From the NCBI GenBank assembly GCA_029593465.1, contig JAKTNK010000003.1:62001-126000 (forward strand): a stretch of 64,000 nt of DNA, written 5' to 3'. The translations under genes were made by a program, and so were the position numbers. The DNA is from Streptococcus suis. Its GTDB lineage: Bacteria > Bacillota > Bacilli > Lactobacillales > Streptococcaceae. Numbering within the stretch: the stretch's first letter is position 1; every line of letters begins with the position of its first letter. The notes beneath the pieces were generated by a model that worked only from the letters and a program-made list of their open reading frames with translations, had not been told where the DNA came from and searched no databases. Shown one piece after another: positions 54,812 through 63,999 of this stretch.

Positions 54812-56836
54812 TTAGAGCTTGGTTGCCGCTAGGATATCTTCGCCACGAGAGATGTGTCGTGGTAGGTCTCCAACAGCATCAACTTGATAATCATTATGGT
54901 TAGTCACAATGACTGGGGTTTCGACAGGATAACCTGCAGCGGTAATAGCAGCGATATCAAAGGAGATAAGAGCATCACCGACCGCAACTTTATCACCTTG
55001 TGCGACATGAGCCGTGAAGCCTTGGCCGTCAAGATTGACCGTATCCATACCGATGTGCATCAACATCTCCAAACCGTCATCAGTCACCAGACCAACGGCA
55101 TGTTTTGAAGGGAAGAGAACAGAGACGGTACCTGCAACAGGTGCAACCAGTTCACCTTCAGATGGTTGAACCAAGACACCTTGTCCCATAACTCCTTGGG
55201 CAAAGACTGGATCAACGGCTTCAGAAAGAGGTTTTACCTCACCTGTCAGTGGGCTAACCACTGTTGTCACTTGACCTGAAGTGCTTGACTCAGCCGAACG
55301 AGCTGGGGCTGCCTTAGCAAGACTAGCTTGTGCTGCTAATTTATCATCCTCTGCTTTGGTGAGGATATTTCCCTTACGAAAGGCAATCGTTAAGATAAAT
55401 GGTACTGCAAGAGCAACCGCCATACAGATAAGGAAAGCCATCATTGATTTTGAATTAATCGCAAGGAAACCTGGAATCCCACCGACACCGATGGCATTGG
55501 CTTGAACGTTCATGCTTGTTGACAAGAGACCAGCAAGGCCTGAACCAATCATTCCTGCGACGAATGGGTAAACGTATTTAACGTTAACACCAAAGAGGGC
55601 TGGCTCAGTTACCCCAAGGTAGGCTGAGATAGCAGCTGGCAGAGAGATTTCTGCTTCACGTTCATTTTTACGGTTCATGACAAAGTAAGCAAATACGGCT
55701 GAACCTTGTGCCATATTTGACAAGGCAATCATTGGCCACAAACCTGTTGTGTGAGATGCTGTGTCGGCAATCAACTGAGTATCGATGGCATTGGTCATGT
55801 GGTGAAGACCTGTGATAACAAGTGGCGCATAGAGGGCACCAAAGATAGCACCAAAGAGCCATTTGACAGGACCTGTTAAACCAGCTAGAACAACGAATGA
55901 GATACCTTTACCGATAGTCCAGCCAAGTGGTCCTAAGACCGTGTGTGCCAAGATAAGAGCTGGAATCAAGGATAGGAATGGCACAAAAATCATAGACACC
56001 ATTTCTGGGATACGCTTGCGCCAGAAGATTTCAAGGTAGGACAAGCTTAGACCGGCAAGGAGTGCTGGGATAACTTGCGCTTGGTAACCGATACGGTTGA
56101 CCGTAAAGAAACCAAAATCCCAAACCCAATTTTTCGCAATCTCAGCTGCTGATGTGCTTCCGACAGCATAGGCATTAAGCAACTGTGGAGATACCAAACA
56201 GATACCTAGAACAATACCAAGAATTTGCGAGGTTCCCATCTTGCGGGTTACTGACCATGTGATACCAACTGGCAAGAAGTGGAAGATGGCTTCACCTGGT
56301 AGCCAGAGGAAGTGGTTAACCCCATTCCAGAATGGTGAGACCTGAGTAATGGTATTCCATACAGGGTTACCCGAAGCATCCACTTGTTTCACACCATCAA
56401 CAACAGCTTGTCCTAAACCTTGGAATTGCACCCCTTCAAGGATATTACGAAAACCGAGGATCAAACCACCAACGATAATGGCTGGAATGATTGGCGTGAA
56501 AATTTCCGCCAACATGGTCATGATCCGTTGGATCGGATTTTGATTGCTTTTAGCAGCCGATTTGGCTGCTTCTTTAGAAACGCCTTCTACGCCTGATACT
56601 GCCGTGAAGTCGTTGTAGAAGACTGGCACATCGTTACCGATGATGACTTGGAACTGACCAGCGTTGGTAAAGGTTCCTTTAACCGCCGAAATGTTTTCGA
56701 TTTCGCCAACATTGGCCTTGCTATCGTCGTTTAAGACAAAGCGCATCCGGGTCGCACAGTGTGTGACCGCTTTGATATTCTCTTTTCCGCCAATGGCCGT
56801 CAAGAGTTCCTTAGCTTGAGATTCAAATTTTCCCAT
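54812..56836 (-). CDS. treP: Trehalose-specific PTS EIIBCA component
   Basis: 674 residues. N-terminal IIB domain with the Cys in VTHCATRMRF (about residue 26); IIC membrane region in the centre with the GITEP-like LGVTEPALFGV; C-terminal IIA domain (crr type) with active His in GLEMLMHIGMDTV. It imports trehalose as trehalose-6-phosphate. ATG 56834-56836 was chosen 10 bases after AAAGGAG; a TTG three codons earlier is too close to it. Divergent treR controls it. Having its own IIA makes it independent of a general Crr. Confidence 0.95.
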   Translation of the reverse strand: MGKFESQAKELLTAIGGKENIKAVTHCATRMRFVLNDDSKANVGEIENISAVKGTFTNAGQFQVIIGNDVPVFYNDFTAVSGVEGVSKEAAKSAAKSNQNPIQRIMTMLAEIFTPIIPAIIVGGLILGFRNILEGVQFQGLGQAVVDGVKQVDASGNPVWNTITQVSPFWNGVNHFLWLPGEAIFHFLPVGITWSVTRKMGTSQILGIVLGICLVSPQLLNAYAVGSTSAAEIAKNWVWDFGFFTVNRIGYQAQVIPALLAGLSLSYLEIFWRKRIPEMVSMIFVPFLSLIPALILAHTVLGPLGWTIGKGISFVVLAGLTGPVKWLFGAIFGALYAPLVITGLHHMTNAIDTQLIADTASHTTGLWPMIALSNMAQGSAVFAYFVMNRKNEREAEISLPAAISAYLGVTEPALFGVNVKYVYPFVAGMIGSGLAGLLSTSMNVQANAIGVGGIPGFLAINSKSMMAFLICMAVALAVPFILTIAFRKGNILTKAEDDKLAAQASLAKAAPARSAESSTSGQVTTVVSPLTGEVKPLSEAVDPVFAQGVMGQGVLVQPSEGELVAPVAGTVSVLFPSKHAVGLVTDDGLEMLMHIGMDTVNLDGQGFTAHVAQGDKVAVGDALISFDIAAITAAGYPVETPVIVTNHNDYQVDAVGDLPRHISRGEDILAATKL

Positions 56837-56920
56837 TTGAGTCAAACTCCTTTTTCATTAGACTTGGATTTCTCCAGATTGATTTGCTAACAAGCAGTTG
56901 TTCGCTTAGTTACGGCTCTT

Positions 56921-56949
56921 ATTGTAATCGATTGCAGATTTGTACGCAA
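56921..56949 (-). promoter_or_regulatory. treP promoter
   Basis: TTGCGT (56944-56949), 17 bases, TACAAT (56921-56926), minus strand. Confidence 0.7.
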
Positions 56950-56973
56950 GTTGTTTGCAATATTTTTGCTATT

Positions 56974-57002
56974 TTGACTAAAAATATGGTATCTTGTATG
57001 TA
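56974..57002 (+). promoter_or_regulatory. treR promoter with operator-like half-site
   Basis: TTGACT (56974-56979), 17 bases, TATGTA (56997-57002). The -10 is embedded in CTTGTATG, the half-site of the udp operator. A cre-like AGAAAACGTTGAAA lies at 57019-57032. Confidence 0.55.
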
Positions 57003-57034
57003 AAAAGATAGACAAATTAGAAAACGTTGAAAAT

Positions 57035-57748
57035 ATGAAAAAATACGAGAAAATTTTCCGAAATTTAGAGGCTGCTATCATTCAAGGGAACTATCAAGTA
57101 AATGACTATTTGCCCACTGAAGAAGAGCTCGCCCTGAGCTATAAGGTCAGCCGAGATACTATCCGCAAAGCCCTCAAACTCTTAGCCCAACATGGTCTTA
57201 TCCAAAAACGCCAAGGCAGTGGTTCCCAAGTGATTAAGCACGAACGCATTAACTTTCCGGTGTCTGCCTTAACCAGCTTTCACGAAATTGCCAAGGCCCA
57301 AAGTATGTCAACCAAGACCAACGTCATTGCCATTGATAAGCTCATTGTTGATGAGACGCTCTCAGAGTTAACGGGCTTTGTTCCCAAAAGCCATGTCTGG
57401 CGTATCACACGCCAAAGGGTTATGGATCATGTGGCTTCCGTACTAGATATCGACTACCTGTTGACGTCAATTGTCCCAGAGATTGACCGCACCATTGCTG
57501 AGCAGTCCATCTATGACTACCTCGAAAATCAACTCGACCTCACCATTGACTTCGCTGAAAAGGAAATCACGATTGACCAAACGAATCAACAAGATCGTAT
57601 CCTCTTGGACCTAGCCGATGACCATCATGTGGTCTCTATCAAGTCAAAAGTCTTTTTAGCCAACGGTAAACAGTTCCAATTCACCGAAAGCCGGCATAAA
57701 TTAGACAAATTTCGTTTTGTGGACTTCGCCAAGCGGCGTCCTCTGTAA
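57035..57748 (+). CDS. treR: Trehalose operon repressor, GntR/UTRA family
   Basis: 237 residues. Winged HTH: NYQVNDYLPTEEELALSYKVSRDTIRKALKLLAQHGLI. The UTRA domain follows, ending FTESRHKLDKFRFVDFAKRR, the typical TreR ending. TreR represses tre genes and is released by trehalose-6-phosphate. It is divergent from treP. There is no good ribosome site before ATG 57035, and the leader is only about 25 bases with a cre-like sequence in it, so translation may be weak. Confidence 0.92.
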   Translation: MKKYEKIFRNLEAAIIQGNYQVNDYLPTEEELALSYKVSRDTIRKALKLLAQHGLIQKRQGSGSQVIKHERINFPVSALTSFHEIAKAQSMSTKTNVIAIDKLIVDETLSELTGFVPKSHVWRITRQRVMDHVASVLDIDYLLTSIVPEIDRTIAEQSIYDYLENQLDLTIDFAEKEITIDQTNQQDRILLDLADDHHVVSIKSKVFLANGKQFQFTESRHKLDKFRFVDFAKRRPL

Positions 57749-57755
57749 GCATATC

Positions 57756-57785
57756 AAAAGGATGAGCCAAAACTCATCCTTTTTT
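57756..57785. terminator. Bidirectional terminator between treR and glxK
   Basis: AAAAGGATGAG / CTCATCCTTTT perfect stem with a 6-nt loop and long T-run. Confidence 0.9.
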
Positions 57786-58932
57786 AGCATCCATCAGATA
57801 AACGATGGTAAAACTGGATGACTTGCTTAGCTGTATTGGTCACTAGAGAAGAAGCATCAGCCATCGCTTCGTTCAAGGTCATCGGACGATTCACAATCGC
57901 AAAAACACCCGAAATACCTGAGCTCCGTGACTCGTCAGAGGCTATACTAGAACTGCCAACGATAGCCACTGTTGGAATCCCGTGAGCTTGAGCTAGTTTA
58001 GCGACACCAAAGGGAGCCTTGCCGTGTTTGGATTGCCCATCCATGTGTCCCTCACCAGTGATAACCAGATCTGCCACTGCCATCGCCTTACTGATGCCAA
58101 TTAAATCCAAAATTCTATCAATTCCAGCTTCCGATTGCACCCGAAAAAAGGCCATTAAGGCAAAGCCCAGTCCGCCAGCTGCACCAGCACCAGGGCTGTC
58201 TTTAACCTGACGACCGGTAACACGTTCGGCAAGATGAGCGTAGGCTGCCATAGAACTGTCCAACTCCTGCAAGTCTTGAGGATGCCCTCCTTTTTGAGGC
58301 CCATAAACCAAGGTAGCGCCGTTCTCACCGCAGAGAGGATTAGTCACATCATGCAGAAGAACCACATCAACAGCATCCAGCGCCCTGTTTTTGCTGCTCA
58401 CATCAATCCTAGCGACATGAGCTAAATTAGCCGCAATCGGCTCTAAAACCTTACCAGAACCATCCAAAAAACGAACCCCCAAGGCGGCTAGTAAACCAAG
58501 ACCACCGTCATTAGTGGCACTCCCACCCAAACCAAGATAAATCTTTGTCACCTGCTGCTCTAACGCATCTAAAAGTAGCTGACCCGTTCCATAAGTAGAG
58601 GACTGCATAAGAGAACGATTTTCTGTTGCTACCAAGGTGATGCCAGAAGCCTCTGCCATCTCAATAACCGCTGTTTTCCCCTGATCAATCAATCCATAGC
58701 GAGCCCTCACAGGCTGACCAAGAGGCCCCTGAACGGTGACGACCCGTTCTTGTCCTTGAGCATTGGCTAAAATCGCTTCTACTGTCCCCTCACCACCATC
58801 AGCTATGGGGTAAACAGAGACATCGTCGTCTGGATAGAGAGCTTTTATCCCTCGCGAAATCGCCTGTCCCACTGCCAAGGAACTCAAACTCCCCTTAAAG
58901 GAATCACTTGCCACGACAATCCGTTTTCCCAT
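57784..58932 (-). CDS. glxK: Glycerate kinase
   Basis: 382 residues of the GlxK/GarK family. Motifs: KRIVVASDSFKGSLSS, YPIADGGEGTVEAIL, GLGGSATNDGGLGLLAALG, DSPGAGAAGGLGFA and DLVITGEGHMDGQSKHGKAP. It phosphorylates glycerate to 2- or 3-phosphoglycerate for glycolysis. Three consecutive ATG codons follow GGAGGG; the third (58930-58932) gives normal spacing. It is monocistronic with a good promoter, in a carbohydrate-gene neighbourhood after the trehalose genes. Confidence 0.93.
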   Translation of the reverse strand: MGKRIVVASDSFKGSLSSLAVGQAISRGIKALYPDDDVSVYPIADGGEGTVEAILANAQGQERVVTVQGPLGQPVRARYGLIDQGKTAVIEMAEASGITLVATENRSLMQSSTYGTGQLLLDALEQQVTKIYLGLGGSATNDGGLGLLAALGVRFLDGSGKVLEPIAANLAHVARIDVSSKNRALDAVDVVLLHDVTNPLCGENGATLVYGPQKGGHPQDLQELDSSMAAYAHLAERVTGRQVKDSPGAGAAGGLGFALMAFFRVQSEAGIDRILDLIGISKAMAVADLVITGEGHMDGQSKHGKAPFGVAKLAQAHGIPTVAIVGSSSIASDESRSSGISGVFAIVNRPMTLNEAMADASSLVTNTAKQVIQFYHRLSDGC

Positions 58933-58973
58933 CATCATCCCTCCTTTGTCACATCATCTGCTAGCTTAATCCC

Positions 58974-59002
58974 ATTATAATGAAGACAACCACCGCTGAC
59001 AA
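58974..59002 (-). promoter_or_regulatory. glxK promoter
   Basis: TTGTCA (58997-59002), 17 bases, TATAAT (58974-58979), minus strand. Confidence 0.75.
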
Positions 59003-59045
59003 GTCTTGATAGCAGTTAAGCGCTAATAAAACTAAGGAAGCTAAC

Positions 59046-59089
59046 AAAAAAACACTTAAAAAGACGATTTTAGCCATCCTTTTAAGCGT
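59046..59089 (-). terminator. Terminator after the racemase gene
   Basis: ACGCTTAAAAGG / CTTTTTAAGTGT 12-bp stem (two GU pairs), 14-nt loop, then seven Ts on the minus strand. Confidence 0.8.
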
Positions 59090-59149
59090 CTGATAAATAC
59101 AATCTTTCTAAAAAAGTGTCCCAAGATAACCTAAAACGCAACGTCATGG

Positions 59150-59806
59150 TTAGCCATTCTTCCTTTGGTTAGCCTCTAACACCTCTAAAAAATAGGCATC
59201 TGCACTAAGGCAAGGCAAGGACGTTGCCGCTTGATAGGCTTCTAAAAAATAAGGAAAATGCGTGCAGCCAAAGATAATAGCTTCAACCTTGAGGGTTTCA
59301 AACAAAGCAATGGTCTCTTTCAAGCCCCTAGACTCTAGCAGGACTTGAGGAGCCATTCGCTCTTCAACCGCCTCTACCCAGTCTAAACTCGACACAGCGT
59401 GCACACGGCTGTGGGGATTTTGCAGGGTAATCACCCTTTCAATACCAGCACTGCCTTGCGCATTGGCGGCCAAAAGGCCCATACTCTGATAAGCTACGGC
59501 TAGCTGACGATAAAAGTGCAAGGGAGTCACGATGGGTAAGGATAACTCTCGCGCTAAGGCATCAAAATCTACCGAACTACTCAGAGAATTGCAATAAACC
59601 AACACCTGCTCCACCCCTTGAGCCCTAAAATCTTGTAAAACCTGCTTTACATACTGCCTTTTCTCAGCCTTTGGCAACACCTGAAAAGAGGTCTGTTCCT
59701 CAGGTGTCTGAGAAATCGCACAGCTGATATATTGGGATGACACCTGTTTTACCAAGGTAATTCCAAAAGCGGTGTCCACAGGTGTTCCGGCAATCACTCC
59801 TATCAT
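59150..59806 (-). CDS. Aspartate/glutamate racemase family protein
   Basis: 218 residues. Two catalytic Cys are visible, in VLVYCNSLSSSVDF and in IIFGCTHFPYF, the pair used to invert amino acids. It is shorter and more divergent than MurI glutamate racemase, so a different substrate is possible. ATG 59804-59806 was chosen behind AGGTGAG; a GTG three codons upstream overlaps the previous stop. It is last in a unit with a small membrane protein and dtd downstream of rel. Confidence 0.75.
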   Translation of the reverse strand: MIGVIAGTPVDTAFGITLVKQVSSQYISCAISQTPEEQTSFQVLPKAEKRQYVKQVLQDFRAQGVEQVLVYCNSLSSSVDFDALARELSLPIVTPLHFYRQLAVAYQSMGLLAANAQGSAGIERVITLQNPHSRVHAVSSLDWVEAVEERMAPQVLLESRGLKETIALFETLKVEAIIFGCTHFPYFLEAYQAATSLPCLSADAYFLEVLEANQRKNG

Positions 59807-59811
59807 AAGGC

Positions 59812-60141
59812 TCACCTAACAAGATACAAGGCAAGCAAGAAGGCAACGTTTAGCAGCATTCTAATCAAATGATGCGTTAAGGTTGGCCTTTGATGTTGCA
59901 AGGCTGCATTACTCAGCGCAATCCCTGAAAGCCCAAAAAGTCCACCGGCAATGCCATAGATGCCGCTATCATTTCCCATACCAAGGTAAATGTAAGTAAA
60001 GGCAATAATCACTAGGACGCTAAAAATCGTCAACAGCATATTACGGGTGGTGATGATTTTAGCGCCCAAGCTACCTAAGACTGCCGAAATGGTCACGAGC
60101 GTCAAATAAAAGCCTAACATGATTAAAACAAGAATGGTCAT
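59812..60141 (-). CDS. Small membrane protein, function unknown
   Basis: 109 residues with three to four hydrophobic segments (about 3-24, 33-53, 60-80 and 90-108). No family was recognised. It lies 5 bases after dtd and just before the racemase gene, all on the minus strand, so the three are probably one transcript with rel. No catalytic motifs are visible. The gene call is supported by tight packing and membrane character. Confidence 0.65.
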   Translation of the reverse strand: MTILVLIMLGFYLTLVTISAVLGSLGAKIITTRNMLLTIFSVLVIIAFTYIYLGMGNDSGIYGIAGGLFGLSGIALSNAALQHQRPTLTHHLIRMLLNVAFLLALYLVR

Positions 60142-60146
60142 AGTCC

Positions 60147-60590
60147 CTACCTACTTTTTGTATCCAAGATAATCGTCACCGGTCCATCATTAACCAATGA
60201 CACCGCCATATCAGCTCCAAAAACCCCTGTCTCAACAGGGACATGTCCCCTCAGCGCCCTATTGAAACGCTCATAGTAATCCTTTGCCATGTCGGGATTT
60301 GCCGCACCTGTAAAAGCAGGCCGATTGCCCTTTTTCGTCTCTGCATAAAGGGTGAATTGCGACACAGACAAGACACTTCCACCAACATCTGTCAGGGATA
60401 AATTCATCTTGCCGTCCTTATCTGAGAAAAGACGCATGTTGACAACCTTACGCACAGCATAATCAATATCTTCTTGCTGATCTTCCGGACCAATCCCCAC
60501 TAACAAGAGCAACCCTTGTTGAATCTGACCCGTAACCTTCTTGTCAATAGACACAGAGGCCTCTGACACCCTTTGAATGATAATTTTCAT
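60147..60590 (-). CDS. dtd: D-aminoacyl-tRNA deacylase
   Basis: 147 residues, the family length. Catalytic motifs [11 protein letters not shown] (SQxT) and [11 protein letters not shown] (NxGPVT) are present. It removes D-amino acids and mischarged Gly from tRNA. It begins 138 bases downstream of rel, an arrangement common in Firmicutes, with no terminator seen between, so co-transcription is likely. Confidence 0.96.
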   Translation of the reverse strand: MKIIIQRVSEASVSIDKKVTGQIQQGLLLLVGIGPEDQQEDIDYAVRKVVNMRLFSDKDGKMNLSLTDVGGSVLSVSQFTLYAETKKGNRPAFTGAANPDMAKDYYERFNRALRGHVPVETGVFGADMAVSLVNDGPVTIILDTKSR

Positions 60591-60728
60591 AACAATACTT
60601 TCTAATCCAACTGATCGTAATTTACGACTCTATCAGAGCCACCCTCGCACGATGCTCTACCCACACAAGAGCTGCTCACCTAAGCCTTTCCAAAACGAGC
60701 CACCTGTCTCAGTATCAAAAGACTTGGA

Positions 60729-62951
60729 TTAACCATTGGTGCGCTTAACCGAGTAAACATCGGGGATAATCTTAATCTTATCCACAACAGCAGTGAGTTC
60801 TGCAACGTTTGGAATGCCAAATGTCACATGGATATTGACGAACTTCATGTCCTTGCTCGGCTGGGCATGGAAGGAGGAGATGTTCTTGGTCGCATTGGAT
60901 ACCATTTGGATGACGTCATTCAAAATACCTGGACGATTAAGCGCATAAATGTCAATCTCAGCTTGGTATTCCTTACGCGAATTTGCATCGTCCCACTCCA
61001 CTTCAATCAAGCGTTGCTCATAGCCTTCTTGATTTTTGATATTATTGCAGTCTTGACGATGAATGGCGACACCACGACCTTTGGTGATATAACCCTCAAT
61101 CGGATCTCCCGGCACAGGATTACAGCATTTGGCAATGCGCATGAGAAGCCCTGATGCCCCTTGGATAATAACCCCATTCTCATCACTCTTGACCTTGAGG
61201 ACATCCTTCTTATCCGCCTTGACTTCGCCGCCTTTCATCAGCTCTTCTGCCTCGGCTTTGACACGAGCTCGCTCTTCTTCACGTCGCTCTTTCTCCGTCA
61301 ATTTGTTAAAGACACTGACGGGGCTAATATCACCAAAACCAACAGCTGCATAAAGACCTTCTTCTGTTTTAACGCTAAATCTTGGAAAAACCTCTTCAAG
61401 GCGTTTTTTATCAAGGTATTTGTTGGCAACGTAGCCCTGCTCTTGAAAGTAATCCACCAGCATCTCACGGCCCTTATTGACCGACATTTCCTTGTCTTGG
61501 TTTTTGAAAAACTGACGAATCTTATTGCGAGCCTTGGTGGTCTTAACCATCTTGATCCAATCACGACTTGGACCAAAGGAGTTACTGTTGGTAACAATCT
61601 CAACCACATCACCGGTTTTCAACTTCGCCGTGAGCGGAACCATGCGGCCATTAACCTTGGCACCAGTTGCTTTTTCACCAACCTGCGTGTGAATAGCATA
61701 GGCAAAATCAATAGGGCCAGAGTCCTTAGGCAGCTCTTGAACAGCCCCTGTCGGTGTAAAGACGTAGATGCGCTCGGAGAAGATGTCCTCCTTAACCGAA
61801 TCCACAAAATCAACCGCATCCCCATTAGAAGCGTCTTGTAGTTCGACCAAGTCTTTAATCCAGTTCATGCCAAGTGCCGACTCTTTTTGGTCAACCTTAT
61901 TTGTGATTCCTTGTTTGTAAGCCCAGTGAGCAGCAACCCCAAACTCTGCCACCTGATGCATTTCCTTAGTGCGAATTTGAATTTCAATCGGCCCTCTTGG
62001 ACCATAGACTGTCGTATGGATAGACTGGTAACCATTGGCCTTGGGATTAGCGATATAATCCTTAAAACGTCCAGGCATTGGACGCCATAACTCATGAATA
62101 TAGCCCAACATGGCATAGACATCGCTCTGAGTTTCCATGACACAACGGATGGCAATCAAGTCATAAATCTGATCAAAGCGTTTTTTCTTGTCACGCATCT
62201 TGCGGTAAATCGAATAAATATGCTTAGGACGGCCATAGACCTCACCCACAACACCTTCTTCTTCGCTGATGGCTTTGATTTTACCAACAATGTCATCAAC
62301 CAGCTCTTCACGCTCACGACGCTTTTGGGTCATCATATGGGAGATTTTGTAAAATTCTACCTCATTTAAATAGCGAAAAGAAAGGTCTTCTAGTTCCCAC
62401 TTGATGCGACTAATCCCCAAGCGATGGGCAAGTGGCGCATAAATCTCCATGGTTTCACGGGAAATGCGCTCTTGCTTATCCTTACGCAGGTGCTTCAAGG
62501 TTCGCATATTGTGCAAACGGTCAGCTAACTTAACCAAGATAACACGAATATCCTTGGACATGGCCATCAGCATCTTGCGATGGTTCTCTGCCAATTGTTC
62601 TGCGTGCGACTTGTATTCTACCTTACCCAATTTGGTAACACCGTCAATGATGTTACGAACATCCTTGCCAAACAACTCTTCGATATCGCCCAAGGTAAAG
62701 TTCGTGTCTTCCACCACATCATGGAGAAAGCCACACGCTACCGTTACGGCATCTAGATGAAGGCCTGCCAGAATTCCCGCCACCTGAATGGGATGAACAA
62801 TATAGGGCTCCCCAGATTTACGATACTGCTCTTCGTGAGCTTTTTCCGCACACTTCAGCCCCTTTTTGACTAATGCTAAATCTTCTTCGGTCATGTATTC
62901 GGCTGCTAGCGCAACAACTTCCTGACCAGTTAAATCAACGGTTTTTGCCAT
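60729..62951 (-). CDS. relA: Bifunctional (p)ppGpp synthetase/hydrolase Rel
   Basis: 740 residues. HD hydrolase domain with HDVVEDT (about residue 78), synthetase domain with GRPKHIYSIYRKM and YQSIHTTVYGP, TGS domain (IYVFTPTGAVQELPKDSGPIDFAYAIHTQVG), zinc-finger-like CC region (MRIAKCCNPVPGD...HRQDCNN) and C-terminal ACT domain. It makes and degrades the alarmone (p)ppGpp in response to amino-acid starvation at the ribosome. The HD motif is intact, so hydrolase activity is expected. The ribosome site is weak (GGTATAAAG). The likely -10 TAAAAT is at 62991-62996. Confidence 0.97.
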   Translation of the reverse strand: MAKTVDLTGQEVVALAAEYMTEEDLALVKKGLKCAEKAHEEQYRKSGEPYIVHPIQVAGILAGLHLDAVTVACGFLHDVVEDTNFTLGDIEELFGKDVRNIIDGVTKLGKVEYKSHAEQLAENHRKMLMAMSKDIRVILVKLADRLHNMRTLKHLRKDKQERISRETMEIYAPLAHRLGISRIKWELEDLSFRYLNEVEFYKISHMMTQKRREREELVDDIVGKIKAISEEEGVVGEVYGRPKHIYSIYRKMRDKKKRFDQIYDLIAIRCVMETQSDVYAMLGYIHELWRPMPGRFKDYIANPKANGYQSIHTTVYGPRGPIEIQIRTKEMHQVAEFGVAAHWAYKQGITNKVDQKESALGMNWIKDLVELQDASNGDAVDFVDSVKEDIFSERIYVFTPTGAVQELPKDSGPIDFAYAIHTQVGEKATGAKVNGRMVPLTAKLKTGDVVEIVTNSNSFGPSRDWIKMVKTTKARNKIRQFFKNQDKEMSVNKGREMLVDYFQEQGYVANKYLDKKRLEEVFPRFSVKTEEGLYAAVGFGDISPVSVFNKLTEKERREEERARVKAEAEELMKGGEVKADKKDVLKVKSDENGVIIQGASGLLMRIAKCCNPVPGDPIEGYITKGRGVAIHRQDCNNIKNQEGYEQRLIEVEWDDANSRKEYQAEIDIYALNRPGILNDVIQMVSNATKNISSFHAQPSKDMKFVNIHVTFGIPNVAELTAVVDKIKIIPDVYSVKRTNG

Positions 62952-63201
62952 CTTTATACCTACCCACTCTTAGACTCTTATCGTGTCATTATTTTATCAT
63001 GATTTCCATAAAAAGGAAACGCAGCCTCTCAGCAAACCGGTTATTTCCTGAGACGGGTAGCCTTACGAAAGGCTGTGCTTCCTAGGTCTCCTTGAAGGGA
63101 CTGAGCTGAGATAGCTGATAAAGCCTTACAAGGATACCGCAGTTAACTATTAACAAAAAAACAGCCAGCTCATGATGGAGTGGTGGTCTGCTATTTCATG
63201 G
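62952..63201. other. Intergenic region between hisC and rel
   Basis: About 250 bases. It holds the rel -10 (TAAAAT, 62991-62996) and a T-run after a loosely paired AGCC/GGCT stem near 63150-63200 that probably ends hisC transcription. The rest shows no gene. Confidence 0.4.
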
Positions 63202-63999
63202 CTAGGCACGGAGCAAGGCTTTGATAGCCGAGATAACTCTTTCCATATCAGCTTGAGTGCCGATGGCAATTCGCACATAATCTTTTATCCGAGTGACATT
63301 AGGATAATAGCGAATGTAGATGCCCTCTTCTGCCAAAGCAGCTTCCAAGTTTGCAGCGGCAATCCCTTTGGGCTTGACCAAAACAAAGCTGGTTTCACTC
63401 TTTAGGACCTCGAACCCTAACGCTGTCAAGGCCTGTGTAAACCACTCTCTGGTCTCTCCAATCTGTTCAATGGTCGTTTCATAGTAGGCCCAGTCCTTGA
63501 TGGCAGCAATTGCCAAATACTCCGCAATGCTATCAAGATTATAGGGATTGACCGAATCCTTGACCGCATTCATGACACCGATTAGCTCAGGTCTACCGAT
63601 ACCATAACCCACCCGCAATCCTGCCAAAGAAGCTGACTTGGAAAAGGTGCGAATGACAAAAACATTAGGGTATTTATCAAGCAAGCTAAGCGCTGACGTC
63701 TGACTAAAGTCAATATAAGCCTCGTCAACCACAACAACCACATCAGGATTGGCAGCCACAATCCGTTCAATCTCGTCAATCGGCTTATAGTAGCCTGTCG
63801 GAGCATTAGGGTTGGCTAAGACAATCCCTCCATTGGGCACCAAGTAGTCAGCTGTATTGACCGTGAAATCCTCTGCAAGAGGAACCTCTTGGTAGGGGAT
63901 ATTGTAGAGGGATGCTAAGACCTTGTAAAAACCATAGGTCAAATCTGGGAACAAGACTGGCTGTTCCGAGCAAAAGAAGGATAGGAAGCTAAAAGACAA
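63202..63999 (-). CDS. hisC: Histidinol-phosphate aminotransferase, C-terminal 266 residues (start outside window)
   Basis: The frame is open to the window edge, so the N-terminus is missing. Class I/II aminotransferase marks are clear: [31 protein letters not shown], and the PLP Lys in [16 protein letters not shown]. It converts imidazole-acetol phosphate to histidinol phosphate, and homologues can act on other aromatic or aliphatic substrates. No other his genes are visible in the window. The end ALLRA matches the family C-terminus. Confidence 0.9.
   Translation of the reverse strand: MSFSFLSFFCSEQPVLFPDLTYGFYKVLASLYNIPYQEVPLAEDFTVNTADYLVPNGGIVLANPNAPTGYYKPIDEIERIVAANPDVVVVVDEAYIDFSQTSALSLLDKYPNVFVIRTFSKSASLAGLRVGYGIGRPELIGVMNAVKDSVNPYNLDSIAEYLAIAAIKDWAYYETTIEQIGETREWFTQALTALGFEVLKSETSFVLVKPKGIAAANLEAALAEEGIYIRYYPNVTRIKDYVRIAIGTQADMERVISAIKALLRA

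Noticed and set aside
59041-59100. CTTAAA/TTTAAG pair considered as a second CiaR site
   Set aside because: The two copies are inverted and form the stem of a terminator with a T-run; they are not a direct repeat at 5-base spacing.
61161-61841. 226-codon open frame on the plus strand inside rel
   Set aside because: It is antisense to an intact, family-matched rel gene, has no ribosome site and shows no recognisable domain.
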